A stretch of 64,000 bases of DNA, from positions 1 to 64,000 of the forward strand of contig CAJNDT010005832.1 of NCBI GenBank assembly GCA_905221615.1, read 5' to 3'. The DNA is from Symbiodinium sp. CCMP2592 (lineage: Eukaryota; Sar; Dinophyceae; Suessiales; Symbiodiniaceae). The notes beneath the pieces were generated by a model, which was not told the DNA's origin, did no database searches, and worked only from the letters and a program-made list of their open reading frames with translations. A program made the position numbers and the translations under genes. This document shows, piece by piece, positions 45,282-56,054 of this stretch (positions within the stretch are counted from its first letter, which is position 1; every line of letters begins with the position of its first letter).

Positions 45282-45411
45282 GAGCCTCGGACAAGCGTTG
45301 GCAGTTCATGGCTTTTGTTTTCGACTCTGTAACGCAGAGTCTGGGTTTTTGCGAGTATCTCCCGTGATTCACAATAAACTCGCCATGACGTGCTGCTTGT
45401 CTCTCTTCCAG
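45282..45411 (+). other. Helitron intron 4 (130 nt, GA-AG)
   Basis: Joins QPKVV to YVKFDKATW in phase 2. The canonical GTGAG one base earlier would give a frame that loses helicase motifs V and VI. The acceptor CTCTTCCAG|GTAC has a good pyrimidine tract. Confidence 0.65.
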
Positions 45412-46504
45412 GTACGTCAAGTTCGACAAAGCGACCTGGCAGCTGGACGGCGCCTCCGAGCCTGGACTGTATCCTGTGGAGCTGAAGAAGCGCGCCTGGT
45501 TTCTGGATGCGAAGAGAAGGAAGCCGGTGCTGAAAATCAAGCGGCAACAGATTCCCTTGGTGCCCGCCTTCGCCATCACCGCCCACGCCAGTCAAGGCAA
45601 GACCCTTCCGGCAGCGCTGCTGGACCTGAATATCGACAAGCGCACGGATGCGGCCTTGGGCACGGTGGCGGCCAGCCGCGTGAGGAGTCGGTACGACGTG
45701 CTGATCATGAGGCCATTTCCATTGTGGCTTTTCCAACGCGGTGCGGCTGAAGGGCCGAAGCTTCTGCTGGAGAGCTTGAGAGGAAACGAAATAGACTGGA
45801 AGGCATATCGCGAAGCGCGGCAACCAACTGCCACCTGCAAGGAATGTCGACTCGTCAAAGCCGTGCAAGCTTTCTCCGAGGCAGAGTGGTCGCAGGTGCG
45901 CTCCAACCAGCCCGCCACCTGCATGGCGTGTGCCAACAAAGGCAAGCCGAAAGCGGGCCCGGTGAAGCGCAAGTACTCTGGCGGCCCGGCCAGCTTCGTT
46001 TGCAACGGCTGCAAGAGAGCCAAGATAGAGGATGCTTTTCCACGTGCCCAGCTCACTCAAAGGGACGCCGCAACCAAGCGCCGGTGCTTGCCCTGCCTCC
46101 AAGCTGCGACAATGCTCACCTGCACCGTCTGCGCCGCCTCCAAGCCCGTGGCCGAGTTTGCCGACGCCATGGTCACACTGCCGGCAGAAGATGTGGTTTG
46201 CAACGCCTGCCAGGAGGAAACCAGGCGGATGGGAGCTACGAACTCGCGCGAAGGATGGTTCACTTGCCAAGCGTGCAAGGGGTTCTTCCATGCGCAACCA
46301 GGGTCTCAGCAGAGCGAGCAGCGGGCGCGCTACTGCCGGAACTGTTCCTCTCGCGGCACGTGGGCCGCGAACCAGCAGAAGTGCCGTAGCTGCGGCAAGA
46401 TGTTCCATCAAGTTCAGCCAAAAGGACAACCGCGAGTGAGAAATTGCCCAGACTGCAGGCTGCCTTCCAAGCGTAGGAACACCAGCTTGTCCGAAGCAGC
46501 ATAG
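45412..46504 (+). CDS. Helitron gene exon 5: helicase motifs V-VI and tandem CxxC zinc-finger tail
   Basis: FAITAHASQGKTL (about 45572-45607) is helicase motif V; VAASRVRSRYDVLIMRPF is motif VI. After the helicase come three fingers spaced 60-70 residues apart: CKECRLVKAVQAFSEAEW...CMAC, CNGCKRAKIEDAFPRAQL...CLPC, CTVCAASKPVAEF...CNAC. Their pattern C-x2-C-x8-F...C-x2-C resembles the Stc1-type zinc finger. Two further ribbons follow (CQACKGFFHA...CRNC and CRSCGKMFHQ...CPDC). Stop TAG at 46502. Such a tail could bind nucleic acid or chromatin proteins; the Stc1 comparison is by pattern only. Confidence 0.8.
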
Positions 46505-47477
46505 GATTGCACAGCTGGTTCTCGAGCTTTGTGGTGAAGCTCTGCTGCACAGGACCGTGCTTGACTTGTGCGACGAGTAAAAATACCGAGATGCAGCTGC
46601 AACGCGCCTGTTGCTTTGGGGCTGTGCGTGCCGCTGCAGTCAACAGGGAAATCTTTGCACTTGCACATGGCATTGGAGTGAGCATGTGCATGCATACTCG
46701 GAAATGCCAGCTGTCTGCCTCGGTGCTGTCGGCTCAAAGCTTGCTAGCCACAGTACACGCATAACCCCTGCCCAAGGCTTAGCCTCGTTTACAAGATCGA
46801 GCTTCCTCCGAGCACATTCATGGCAGAACCAGCAGCCGCTGTTTTAGTCAGCCACACCGCCAGCTAAGCAAATCGGCTTCTGTTCGGGCGTGAAGCAAGA
46901 AGCGTTTTTTTCCATGCAGAGAAGTAGGGCAAGCAGGAGACGGTGAATACCCGCAAGTTGCAAACTCTGAATTCAACCGAATTCGGCAGAAACTCGAAAA
47001 CTTGCCCGGAAACCAGATTTATACCAAAATACCAAAGCGGTTCAGTTTGGCCGGAATCCAGAAGCATTCGAAACTTTTGGGCGATGTTCACTCACGCCCA
47101 AATACCATGGCAAGCCCTTTCCTACGCAGAGTTTTGACAATTTCGAACGTTTCCAAGCATCCATGTTTGAGCTTTTCGGCCATATGGGCCTTCTCAGACC
47201 AACCCAAATCGACCGACCGTTTCTTTCAGCTGGCTGTTCTCTGCATTTGGTATTTTCAGTATTGTCAACCGTCCCCAATACCCATGATTGTGGATGATTT
47301 TTGGAAACGCATGATCATCGACCAATCTCCACCAAATTCAACCAAGCCAATTGTGAGCACAAGTATCACAAATCCTTTTTGGAAACCTCGCTTGAAGCCA
47401 AGACATGAAAACATCCGATTTGACGAGGTTGGGCAGCAGGGCAGCCCCTTTAAGAGGGAGTTGGCCTGGGCGCCACG
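46505..47477. other. 3' flank of the Helitron gene
   Basis: First about 350 bp GC-balanced, then clearly more AT-rich from about 46860. A 164-codon plus frame at 47002 has no recognisable motif and is probably fortuitous. If the element ends at 47494, this is its 3' untranslated part. Confidence 0.45.
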
Positions 47478-47494
47478 CTGCGCTGGCGAACCCT
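47478..47494 (+). other. CTGCGCTGGCGAACCCTAA junction, candidate Helitron 3' terminus (site 5)
   Basis: The last 13 bases before the telomere-like tract (CTGCGCTGGCGAA) are identical to those at sites 1-4. Here the upstream hairpin is weaker: CGCCA at 47471-47475 pairs with TGGCG at 47484-47488. CTAA follows, the CTRR ending typical of Helitrons. Confidence 0.4.
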
Positions 47495-47648
47495 AAACCC
47501 TAAACCCTAAACCCTAAACCCTAAACCCTAAACCCTAAACCCTAAACCCTAAACCCTAAACCCTAAACCCTAAACCCTAAACCCTAAACCCTAAAACCAA
47601 ACCCTAAACCCTAAACCCTAACCCTAAACCCTAAACCCTAACCCTTCC
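47489..47648 (+). repeat. CCCTAAA telomere-like tract
   Basis: About twenty units, mostly perfect, the longest such tract in the window. The last units carry variants (AAAACC, CCCTAACC). Confidence 0.92.
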
Positions 47649-48670
47649 ATTTACTTAAACCCTCCTTCGGGTGCTCATCACTTCCATTTACTTGAAACCC
47701 TCCTTCGGGGGCTCATCACTTCCATTTACTTAAACCCTCCTTCGGGGGCTCATCACTTCAATTTACTTAAACCCTCCTTCGGGGGCTCATCACTTCAATT
47801 TACTTAAAACCCTCCTTGATGGGTTCATCACATCAATGTACTTAAACCCTAAACCCCGAAGCGGTTTAAGTAAATTGGGCCACCCTGTTGAGCCCCCCGA
47901 AGCGGTTTAAGCAAAGTGGCCACCCGCACAGGGTTTAAATAAAAGAGTTGTTGAGCCCCCCCCGAAGCAGTTTAAGTAAATTGCGCCAGCCGCACGGGGT
48001 TTAAGTAAATAGAGTTGTTGAGCCCCCCGAAGCGGTTTAAGTAAATTGAGCCACCCAAACAGGGTTTAAAAACAACTGTAATTAACTTAAACCCTGTGCG
48101 GGTGGCCCAATTTACTTAAACCGCTTCGGGGGGGCTCAACAACTCTATTTACTTAAACCCCGTGCGGGTGGCCCAATTTACTTAAACCGCGTCGAGGGGC
48201 TCAACAACTCTTTTACTTAAAACCCTGTGCGGGTGGCCCAATTTACTTAAACCGTTTCGGGGGGGGCTCAACAACTCTAATTTACTTAAACCCCGTGCGG
48301 GTGGCCCACTTTACTTAAACCGCTTCAGGGGGCTCAACAACTCTAATTTATTTAATCCCCCGTGCGGGTGGCCCAATTTACTTAAACCGCTTCGGGGGGC
48401 TCAACAACTCTTGGACTACCCCGTGCGGGTGGCCCAATTTACTTAAATCGCTTCGGGGGGCTCAACAACTCTATCCACTTAAACCCCGTGCGAGTGGCCC
48501 AATTTACTTAAACCGCTTCGGGGGGCTCAACAACTCTTAAACCGCTTCGGGGGGCTCAACAACTCTTTTACTTAAACCCCGTGCGGGTGGCCCAATTTAC
48601 TTAAACCGCTTCGGGGGGCTCAACAACTCTATTTACTTAACCCCCGTGCGGGTGGCCCAATGTACTTAAA
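47645..48670. repeat. Inverted tandem arrays of TTTACTTAAACC units
   Basis: Three parts: five 40-bp units (CTTCCATTTACTTAAACCCT, then CCTTCGGGGGCTCATCA) to about 47850; about three units in the opposite orientation (CGAAGCGGTTTAAGTAAATT) to about 48060; then about nine ~70-bp units in the first orientation to 48670 (TTTACTTAAACCGCTTCGGG, then GGCTCAACAACTC). The turn is at about 48065-48090. Confidence 0.88.
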
Positions 48671-50090
48671 CCGCGGGCACCGGCCTCGGATCCGGAGGCC
48701 TCGCCCGGCACGAGCAGAGGCGCTTCGAAGGCCCCGCCCGGCGGAATGTATGGCTATATTTCTGTCATCTCTATTTACATTCCGCTATTGCAATCGAAAC
48801 ATCAACGCCCACAACCAACAACAACGCCATGCAATCAATAGCAGCACAAAACACTAGCCGAACAAAAAAAAATTAAATTTAACGATCCAGACAACATAAA
48901 CAAATCTAGCACCGACCACAGCCGAACAAGCCACAAATCAACCAGCAAGGACGCATAAAGCAGCATCCTAAACTCTAAACCCGAAGCATGCATGAATGAA
49001 AGTCTGGAGGCCTGGAAGCAGAGAGTGGTGGTGGGTCTACCCCTGAAAAGAAAAGCTCGGCCCACTCGCCCTGGGACTTAATCACCTTCACCGCTTCGGC
49101 GAGTATGGGCGGCCACGGAGGGCACTCTCGATCCTAGACGTGGCCATGAAGTCCTCTCCCGATGGGCGCTCGGGCCATGAGAGGACTTCCCAAAGGGCAC
49201 TGCTAGGAAAGAGGACCACGCAAGCTTCCACGGATCATGCGGCTTCTCACCCAGCGACCAACTGCCAGTTTTCCCGATTCATCCCGCATCGTCCCCAGTG
49301 CGCGCGAAGCTCACGGGGCTACCACCGCCTTTGGTGCCGAGGCCCTAGCAGGATGAAAAGTTAATCAGGAATAGCCCACCGCCCACTTGCAACCATCTGG
49401 CATGTTTTCATTCATGCTTTCGCAGAGCAGAATACAGCAGCATGAAAGTTGAAGCACCAACAAACGGTTATACATCTTAGAGAACTCATGATGCAACAAA
49501 CAATTGCAACCATGACTAATAGAAAACCAACCGAGACAGAATACAACCAACAAGACTATAAGAAGCAACAAAACGCAGATGTGCTGTTTGTTGTTTTTGT
49601 CTTGTGGCGTTTTAGTTTTTATTGGTTTTCTATTCATGATCTTTATTTGCTTTCTACTTGTTTGTAACTGCTTTCATTAGGTTCCTGTTTGTTTGTATTG
49701 GCTTTCTATTGGTGCTTCGTGTTTTCTGACTAGGCTTCTATTGGTTGTTACTTGGTGTTGATTAGTCTTTATGGGCTTCCGGTTTGCTATTACTTGCTTT
49801 CTGTTGGTTTTTGCTCTTCTATTGATGTTCATTGGTGTTCTATTGGTTTTCTGTTGGTCTACATTTTCCTCTTGGTTTTATTGGTTATCTGTTGTTCTAC
49901 TGTTTTTGTTTTTTCAAGAAACCGGTTTGCTAATGGTTTCTGTACTCTATTGGTCTTTTGTAGGTCTTCTATTGGTTCCATTCATTGTATTGTTCGTATT
50001 CATTTAAGACCTAAACCCTAGGATTTTCATAACAACATGTAGATTTTTTGCAAGTTGCAGCTTCAAATATTGAACCCTTCCTTACTTACT
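48671..50090. other. Spacer with hairpin and T-rich tract; no gene
   Basis: Includes an 11-bp inverted repeat (GAAGTCCTCTC at 49148-49158 with 49179-49189). From about 49600 to 50005 runs a degenerate TTCTATTGGTTTTCTGTTGG repeat whose T-richness yields hydrophobic conceptual peptides. Confidence 0.6.
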
Positions 50091-52570
50091 CTGACGCCTC
50101 GGGCGGCTCAACAACTCCATTTACTTAAACCCGGTGCGGGGCTCAATTCACTTAACCAACCCAATTTACCTAAACCCCGCTCGGGGTACCCCTCGCGTCC
50201 GAGCCGTTCTTCACAAGTTGAATGAAATGGCTTAATTAACAGGGAGGTTTAGGACGTTAGTCACAGAAGTATATACGGCTTAGAAGATTTTAGGTTTAGG
50301 GAGTTTAGGGATTCGGGTCGAGGCTTTTAGGGTTGCGCCTGGGGGCTTCAGGGCCGCGGTGTACCCGCACACACAACCAAATAAAAGAATAGTGATTCGG
50401 GTAGATAGGGTTTACACAGGGTTGTTTGAGGATGCTCACGTCCTGACTGCTGTGTGCCAGACATACACTTCTGCCTCCTTGTAACATTGTACAACCAAGT
50501 CCTGACCCCTGAAACCTCTGACGTCCCAAAACCCTTCCGAAACGCGTCAATCAATCCAAGCCGGCGTTAAACACGTTATCTTATGTAGCATCACCTCAAT
50601 TACTTCAACACATCACCTCGATCTAGTAGGAGTCTGGAAAACGAAAGCTACGTCAACTCGGATACTTCGTGCGCGCCGCGGGGAGTGGCAAACGATGTAG
50701 ATGCGAGAATCTGGGTGTATTGACGACAACTCCAGTACCCACCTTGAACCCCAAATCTCAAACCCGACAGGTGCCACGCGTTAAACAAGGACCGCTACAG
50801 TCCTCTTACAAGGAGGGGCTATCTGTGTACCAATGTTAGCTTCATATACAATGAACCCCTAGATCTTACCAGAGAGTACAAACATCCGAAGCGTCAGCCA
50901 CCCAAAATTCTAAATCGCCCTCAACTTCAAACCACCCGAAAGCCCAAACAGTGGCACAACAAAGCCGTAGATCCCCCTTCCCAAGTGCTCGGCAGCCCAA
51001 GCTCTGCACAAATGGTCCGCATTCTCCGTGACGCGTGGGAGCAGTGGACGAAGCTATAGCCTGAACTTCGGATGTTCAGAAGGTATGCTCATGTCCGACT
51101 ATATGTTGAGGGCTGCTTCAGGTGAGTTAGGTATTCAGAGGGCACATTTCTTGGTTTCGCATTTCTGTGCGCCTGTATCAGGCCGCTCAAGGGCTTAGGG
51201 TTTGCCGAGATCCTCAATTGAAGTACTTCTGTTTGACCAACCGTTTCTCCCGTAAACATGCTATCCGTTATCCGAAAACCAGCGCTGGCGTCGCTGGGTG
51301 AATTAGGTCGGTACCGCTCTGCCGGTTCCAACAAGGTTCTTCTGCAAGTATGTAAGGACTCGAAGGGGATAATGCGACTAATTTCCCTACCTCTATGTTA
51401 CCTGAACGATGGGTTGCTGGAGTACCATAGCGTGCACGGGAAGCACCACACTCTATATGAAGCTTGTAGTATCCACAACCCAATACTGCGCTTCTTTTGC
51501 TACTTTAAAGGTTATATGCGACTTGTAACCTGCTGTCGTGGTCTGAAGTCCTAGAGGAAGTGCTTGCGCTGGTGATTCAAAGTAAACGACCGTGCCTGAC
51601 CATGAAGCAAAACTACTACTAAGAGATCATCAATTGCAGTCTTCGTGGTCAGGCGTCGAGGGTTTAGGGTAAGCTCTCGGTACATGATGCACGCTCTGCA
51701 CTTTGTTGAAGGACAGACAGAAACCCTAAACCTCAATTTACTCAAACCCTCCTGCGGGGGTCTACAATTTACTGAACCCCCCGCGGGTGTCAGACACCTC
51801 AATTTACTTAAACCCCCGCGGGTGTCAGACACCTCAATTTACTTAAACCCCGCTTGGGGCGTCTTTTTGTTTGGAGTCGAGATTTTGCAAACTGACTGCG
51901 TTAGCAACATTCCGGAGGAAGCAACCGCCTGAACCCTGAACCGCACAAGGCAGTCCCCGAGGTAAGAATCATGGCTGGGCAGAACAGGCTCCTAGCCAGG
52001 AGCCAAACAGCCCCAAACTCAAAGCCGCGAGGCTCCACAATTCTGGAGAAGACACTGCTACCATTGAAGCCAGAAAATTAGGAGCGCCGAAGCACCGAAG
52101 CTCCCAATCATGAAAGAGCAACCCACTGATCAGACCTCCACATTCCAAGCGGGCACCTCCAAGAAACCGCAACCCTAAGCTCCTTCAACCTACAACCCCT
52201 GAACGCAAGCGGTGAGCCTAAAACGCCCGGTTGCCTGTAACCCTTCAGCCTGCACCTTGTATCCTCACCGCAGCTCCTGAAATACAACCCGGGCTTCCAC
52301 ACAAATACGGTTGTAGAGTTTGGATTTTGTACGGCTTTGCTTCACGGCTTGAGAAGTAAGAGATTAGGGCTTTTGCGTGCAACAGAAGCTGTCGAAATCC
52401 AAGGGACGACTTGTCACATCGATGTCCGTGCCTGTGGGCCTGGTGACTTCAAGTTTGGAAATCTTGGAACCCTTAACCCAAAACTACACTAAACCTTTGA
52501 AGCCGAGCCCCAAGCGAGGTTTAAGTGAATTGAGAGCTTAAGCCCCATGCGAGGTTCAAGTGAATTGAGA
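50091..52570. other. Spacer with scattered TTTACTTAAACC units
   Basis: Isolated units of the 47645 family occur at about 50108-50175, 51730-51855 (three units) and 52515-52580 (as GGTTTAAGTGAATTGAGAG). No gene recognised among frames of up to 98 codons. Confidence 0.6.
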
Positions 52571-55200
52571 GCTTAACCCTCAACCAAGTAGACCCTGAAC
52601 AGCCTTTTGTGGGTTTCTCCGGCTGGGGTGTTTTTGCTCCTGTGTTGACGGCGTTTGGGGTGCAGGTTGCTGGCTTGATGGGAGTTTAGTTCGCATATGT
52701 GCAGCTTGTCGTGGTGATCTTGGGTATGTTTATCGTGATGGTGAAGTCGAGTCTGCTTGTTATGATATGTCGTGACGGTGTAGGTGAGCCGTTGTCGCCT
52801 TCAGTTGATACTCGGTGTCGGGTTTGTCGACGACATCGGTGTTTTGGTGGAGCGGAGTTGAATTCAACATGACTCCCGGTGTTTAATTTATACAGAAGAA
52901 ACATTACACATGAACTCCACCAACACACAAAGCAAACTTGTAAGCACGTTCGAGTTTGGCACCACCCGCCACACACAACCAACTCAACATCACCCAACAC
53001 TGCAGCAAGTAAGATCAAGAACCACCCTTGAGCAGCAGCAGGCCTCCATCTGGCTCTGAGCAATGCGTACCAAAAACCATATTCAGCCTGCCGCCGTCCT
53101 CTTTGCCTGGGCGGACTTCCCATGGTATGATTCGGTTTGATAGCTTGTCAAGGAGCATGGCACACAGCATGTGGGGACACCTAGCCTGTAAGTTTAATGC
53201 AGCATCCTGCACCAGAAATCTCTCATTTCTGTATCTCAGAAAACGAGTGGCAGCTGGGGCGGACGTCTAAGTTTCAAGAAAAGTCCACAAGAGACACAAA
53301 CAAAAAGAATGATCCACCCACCCCTCCTGACGAGCAAGTTGCCAGGGAACGGTGTCAAGACAAGCAACTCGGACTCGCACTGGTTATTCCCCCTGCGTGT
53401 AGAGCCCCTGTCACATTGTATGGTCCTCTGCCTCTGTTGTGGTTCCTTCGCTCTGGTTCGGTTCTCCCTGTGCAAATGACTGTCGCCTCTCTCAGTGGTT
53501 TGCCCTGGAGGATACCGCCTCGGGGGGGGGTTGTGGGTGAGGGCAGGGGGCAGGAGCCCCTGAAACGCAGTATGACAGTATGAATGATACACATATAGTG
53601 ATTGAACAAATGAGTGAATGAGGGTGGGTATGAACGGTATGTATGTATGTGTCTGGGTATTCATGTTGGCTGGCTCTATGCATGCAGGCAAGCAAGAAAA
53701 TTGCTGCGTTGCAGCGCAACAGCAAAGCACCAGAAACACTGAACACTTGGAAACTTCTCCAGCGCGACAGAGCGGTGGCCAACAGATCCAAATCAAATCT
53801 CTTGGGCTGGGTTCGCACCTCAAGCAGAACACACGGAACAAACTGCAGAGAGATTCGTAGCTGCGCTTTAAATGCTGCCTCGCGGCTCAGGGTGTAAGAC
53901 CCGGGCCACAAGTCTGGAACATGCTGTGAAACGGATTCTTCGCCCTCCAAGGCCCGAGCAAGGGCCCAAGGGGCCTGTGGGTCGCAGGGTCCTCCTGCGA
54001 TCGAGGCACACCTTCACAAGCCTGCTAGCTGGTCTCTGCACCAAGATTTCGGGCTCAGCGTTTTGTGTTCCGAGTTCCGATTTCAATTGCAAGGCGTTCT
54101 AATCCGCAATTGCCGTACTTGTGTCTGCTGCTTCTGCGTCGGAATCTTCACTTCTAGTCAAGGAGTCATGCCCTTGTTGCACGCATACCGGCTTTCAAAG
54201 GAGCTCGGCGTGCCTGTGTCTCCATGGCATCAGTGCCGTGAGACGCTCTCTGTTGCTTGGCTCGCTGTGCAGGTCATTACATTACAGTTTCCAGACAACT
54301 TGCAAAAGGACTACCCAGGATGAAACTAACATCTACTACCCAGGATGACACTAACTGCGGCTGTCCATCTCCATCCGGCACATTGGAAGCCCGCGACATC
54401 CCGCGAAGAATGTCTGCGGGTCCGAAACCAAGAGGTAGATAATCGCTTTCAAGCATATGCATGGGGCAAGCAGATCAGTATGGCCTGGAGTCACTCACTT
54501 CCGTGCTGTGCAAGCAAAGAACTCCGCTCGACCCCATTTCAAGCTCAAAAGGACAAAACCAGACTTGCCTTGTGTCAAGTGTTCAGCCTGGAGAATATCA
54601 GCGCCACACCTTCTGTGCCATCCGGACTAGGCTGGCAAGGCAGGCGAGACCAGCAAAGCGCCAAAATCCGCAGCTGCTGGTGTCACCGTAGATGTGCGCT
54701 CTAAGCTCTGCCGCACACGGAAAAACGGACAGAGACTTACATCTTATCGAAGCTCTGATAACGCAAGCAAATTGACCTCTTTATGTCAAAACCGATATCT
54801 GATTCGCAAACACAGCCGTGTCACTCGTCCTACGCGGGCGTCGGGCACCCTAGTGACTGGCAAGTTATCATCCACAACACAGCACGCACAAAAACAAGGT
54901 AGTGGGTGTGTGTGAGCCAAAGACTTTCGATCACTGGGAATGGCCGATGCAAAGTCGTTGAGGATGCGCTACTCCAACCGAGTTGATTGAACATTTGGGA
55001 TCGGCCCTTCCCTTTGCATAAACTCTCTTCGTACGCACCCGGCCACTGATCCCTCGTTTCATGGAAGCTGCATTGGACTTTAGGTGCTGGGATTAGTCGG
55101 ATCAGTCGCGGGAAGAGCGCGTGGTACCTTCTCATGGAGATTTAGCAGGAAAGAGAGAAAAAACTCTCTCATGGAGTTTTCACACCCCCCTCCTTTCCAG
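52571..55200. other. Spacer, no gene supported
   Basis: Mixed-composition DNA with frames up to 201 codons on the minus strand (53236-53841) and 152 codons (53492-53950), which overlap one another and carry no known motif. Short ATGT/GTAT-rich patch near 53620-53665. Confidence 0.5.
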
Positions 55201-55272
55201 GCCGGTGTGCATGCCCCCGGCTGCCGTTATGGCAAAGACTGCCGGTTCAAACATGGCCTGAACTTCACTTAA
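55201..55272 (+). CDS. Terminal exon with partial CCCH zinc finger
   Basis: After the acceptor CCTTTCCAG the phase-0 frame reads GVHAPGCRYGKDCRFKH, then GLNFT and a stop. C-x5-C-x3-H matches the last three ligands of a CCCH finger (RNA-binding family); the first Cys, 7-8 residues upstream, would have to be in the preceding exon, which I could not find. Confidence 0.45.
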   Translation, partial: AGVHAPGCRYGKDCRFKHGLNFT

Positions 55273-55337
55273 CAACTTAACCAGGTAGCCGCCAAAATGC
55301 GCCGACTTTTACCTTCGGCCAAAAACAAAGCCAAGCC

Positions 55338-56054
55338 ATGTCTGAACCCTCCAGCTATCAGACGACTGTTGCTTCGCAAAGGCCGTTAGTTCACAGGCTA
55401 ATGATTGTGCCAGTTCGGACTGCCCTCCGAATCTCATCAGAATCAACATCAGATGCCACCTTCAAACTCGCTGGGTCTGTCTTGCCAACTGCAAGTTTCC
55501 AAATGCCAGCCGCACTGCAGTGTCCATGTTTCTTCTTCCCAGCATGGTTGGGCCAATATGTAGAGAGTAAAAAGCTGTACATGCAGACAGTTTTCCTGTC
55601 GCCGTTTGTTTCCGGCGGAGCCACTAGCTATTGTGCAAGCTCCTTCACACAAGGCATTCGCACTGGCGGAGAGCATATACACACTTCCGAACAGCCTAAG
55701 ACTGCCGGCAACGAATTCGCAACCAGTCTAGCTCTCACTGGCGATGAAGGTTCGTCTGAAGTCACAGTCAGTACGCTTGCATGTCTCTTCTGGAGGTTGA
55801 AAACTCTTCGGTCGCAGGCAGCAAGGAGCTCAAGAAGTTGGCACTCGAAGTCTGTCTGGGCGCGCCCAGTCGTGGAAAGGTTGTCTGAGGAACTTGTCCA
55901 ACATCATCAAGATTGCGTCCAGCTGCTGATGCCGCCGGGCAACACCACTCAAGTTCCGACGAAGGACTTGAGGTTGTGGCTGCCAAAAACGAACACCGTC
56001 GACAACCCCTGCCCCGAACAAGCTTTGCAGTTCCGTCGACCCGGAGACACGTGA
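55338..56054 (+). CDS. Unidentified ORF, 238 codons
   Basis: True ATG start (MSEPSSYQTTVASQRPLVHR), stop at 56052. It has mixed hydrophobic and polar stretches and no recognised domain. In the 3' third another frame (SLLEVENSSVAGSKELKKLA at about 55780) looks at least as protein-like, so the real exon structure may differ. Low confidence. Confidence 0.25.
   Translation: MSEPSSYQTTVASQRPLVHRLMIVPVRTALRISSESTSDATFKLAGSVLPTASFQMPAALQCPCFFFPAWLGQYVESKKLYMQTVFLSPFVSGGATSYCASSFTQGIRTGGEHIHTSEQPKTAGNEFATSLALTGDEGSSEVTVSTLACLFWRLKTLRSQAARSSRSWHSKSVWARPVVERLSEELVQHHQDCVQLLMPPGNTTQVPTKDLRLWLPKTNTVDNPCPEQALQFRRPGDT

Larger units (their letters stand above)
37848..46504 (+). mobile_element. Autonomous Helitron coding region (OTU-Rep-Pif1-zinc fingers), apparently intact
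   Basis: Five exons joined at 40588/40671, 41604/41777, 43540/43630 and 45281/45412 give one uninterrupted frame: the exon lengths sum to a multiple of three with no stop until TAG at 46502. The product is about 2,727 residues. It contains the two defining Helitron activities, a HUH endonuclease of the rolling-circle Rep type and a Pif1-like SF1B helicase, plus an N-terminal OTU protease. Element termini are not proven: a candidate 3' end is at about 47478-47494. No disabling mutation is seen, so recent activity is plausible. Confidence 0.85.

Noticed and set aside
49752..50021. Hydrophobic membrane-protein-like ORFs
   Set aside because: They arise from a T-rich degenerate repeat; Phe and Leu codons dominate by composition.
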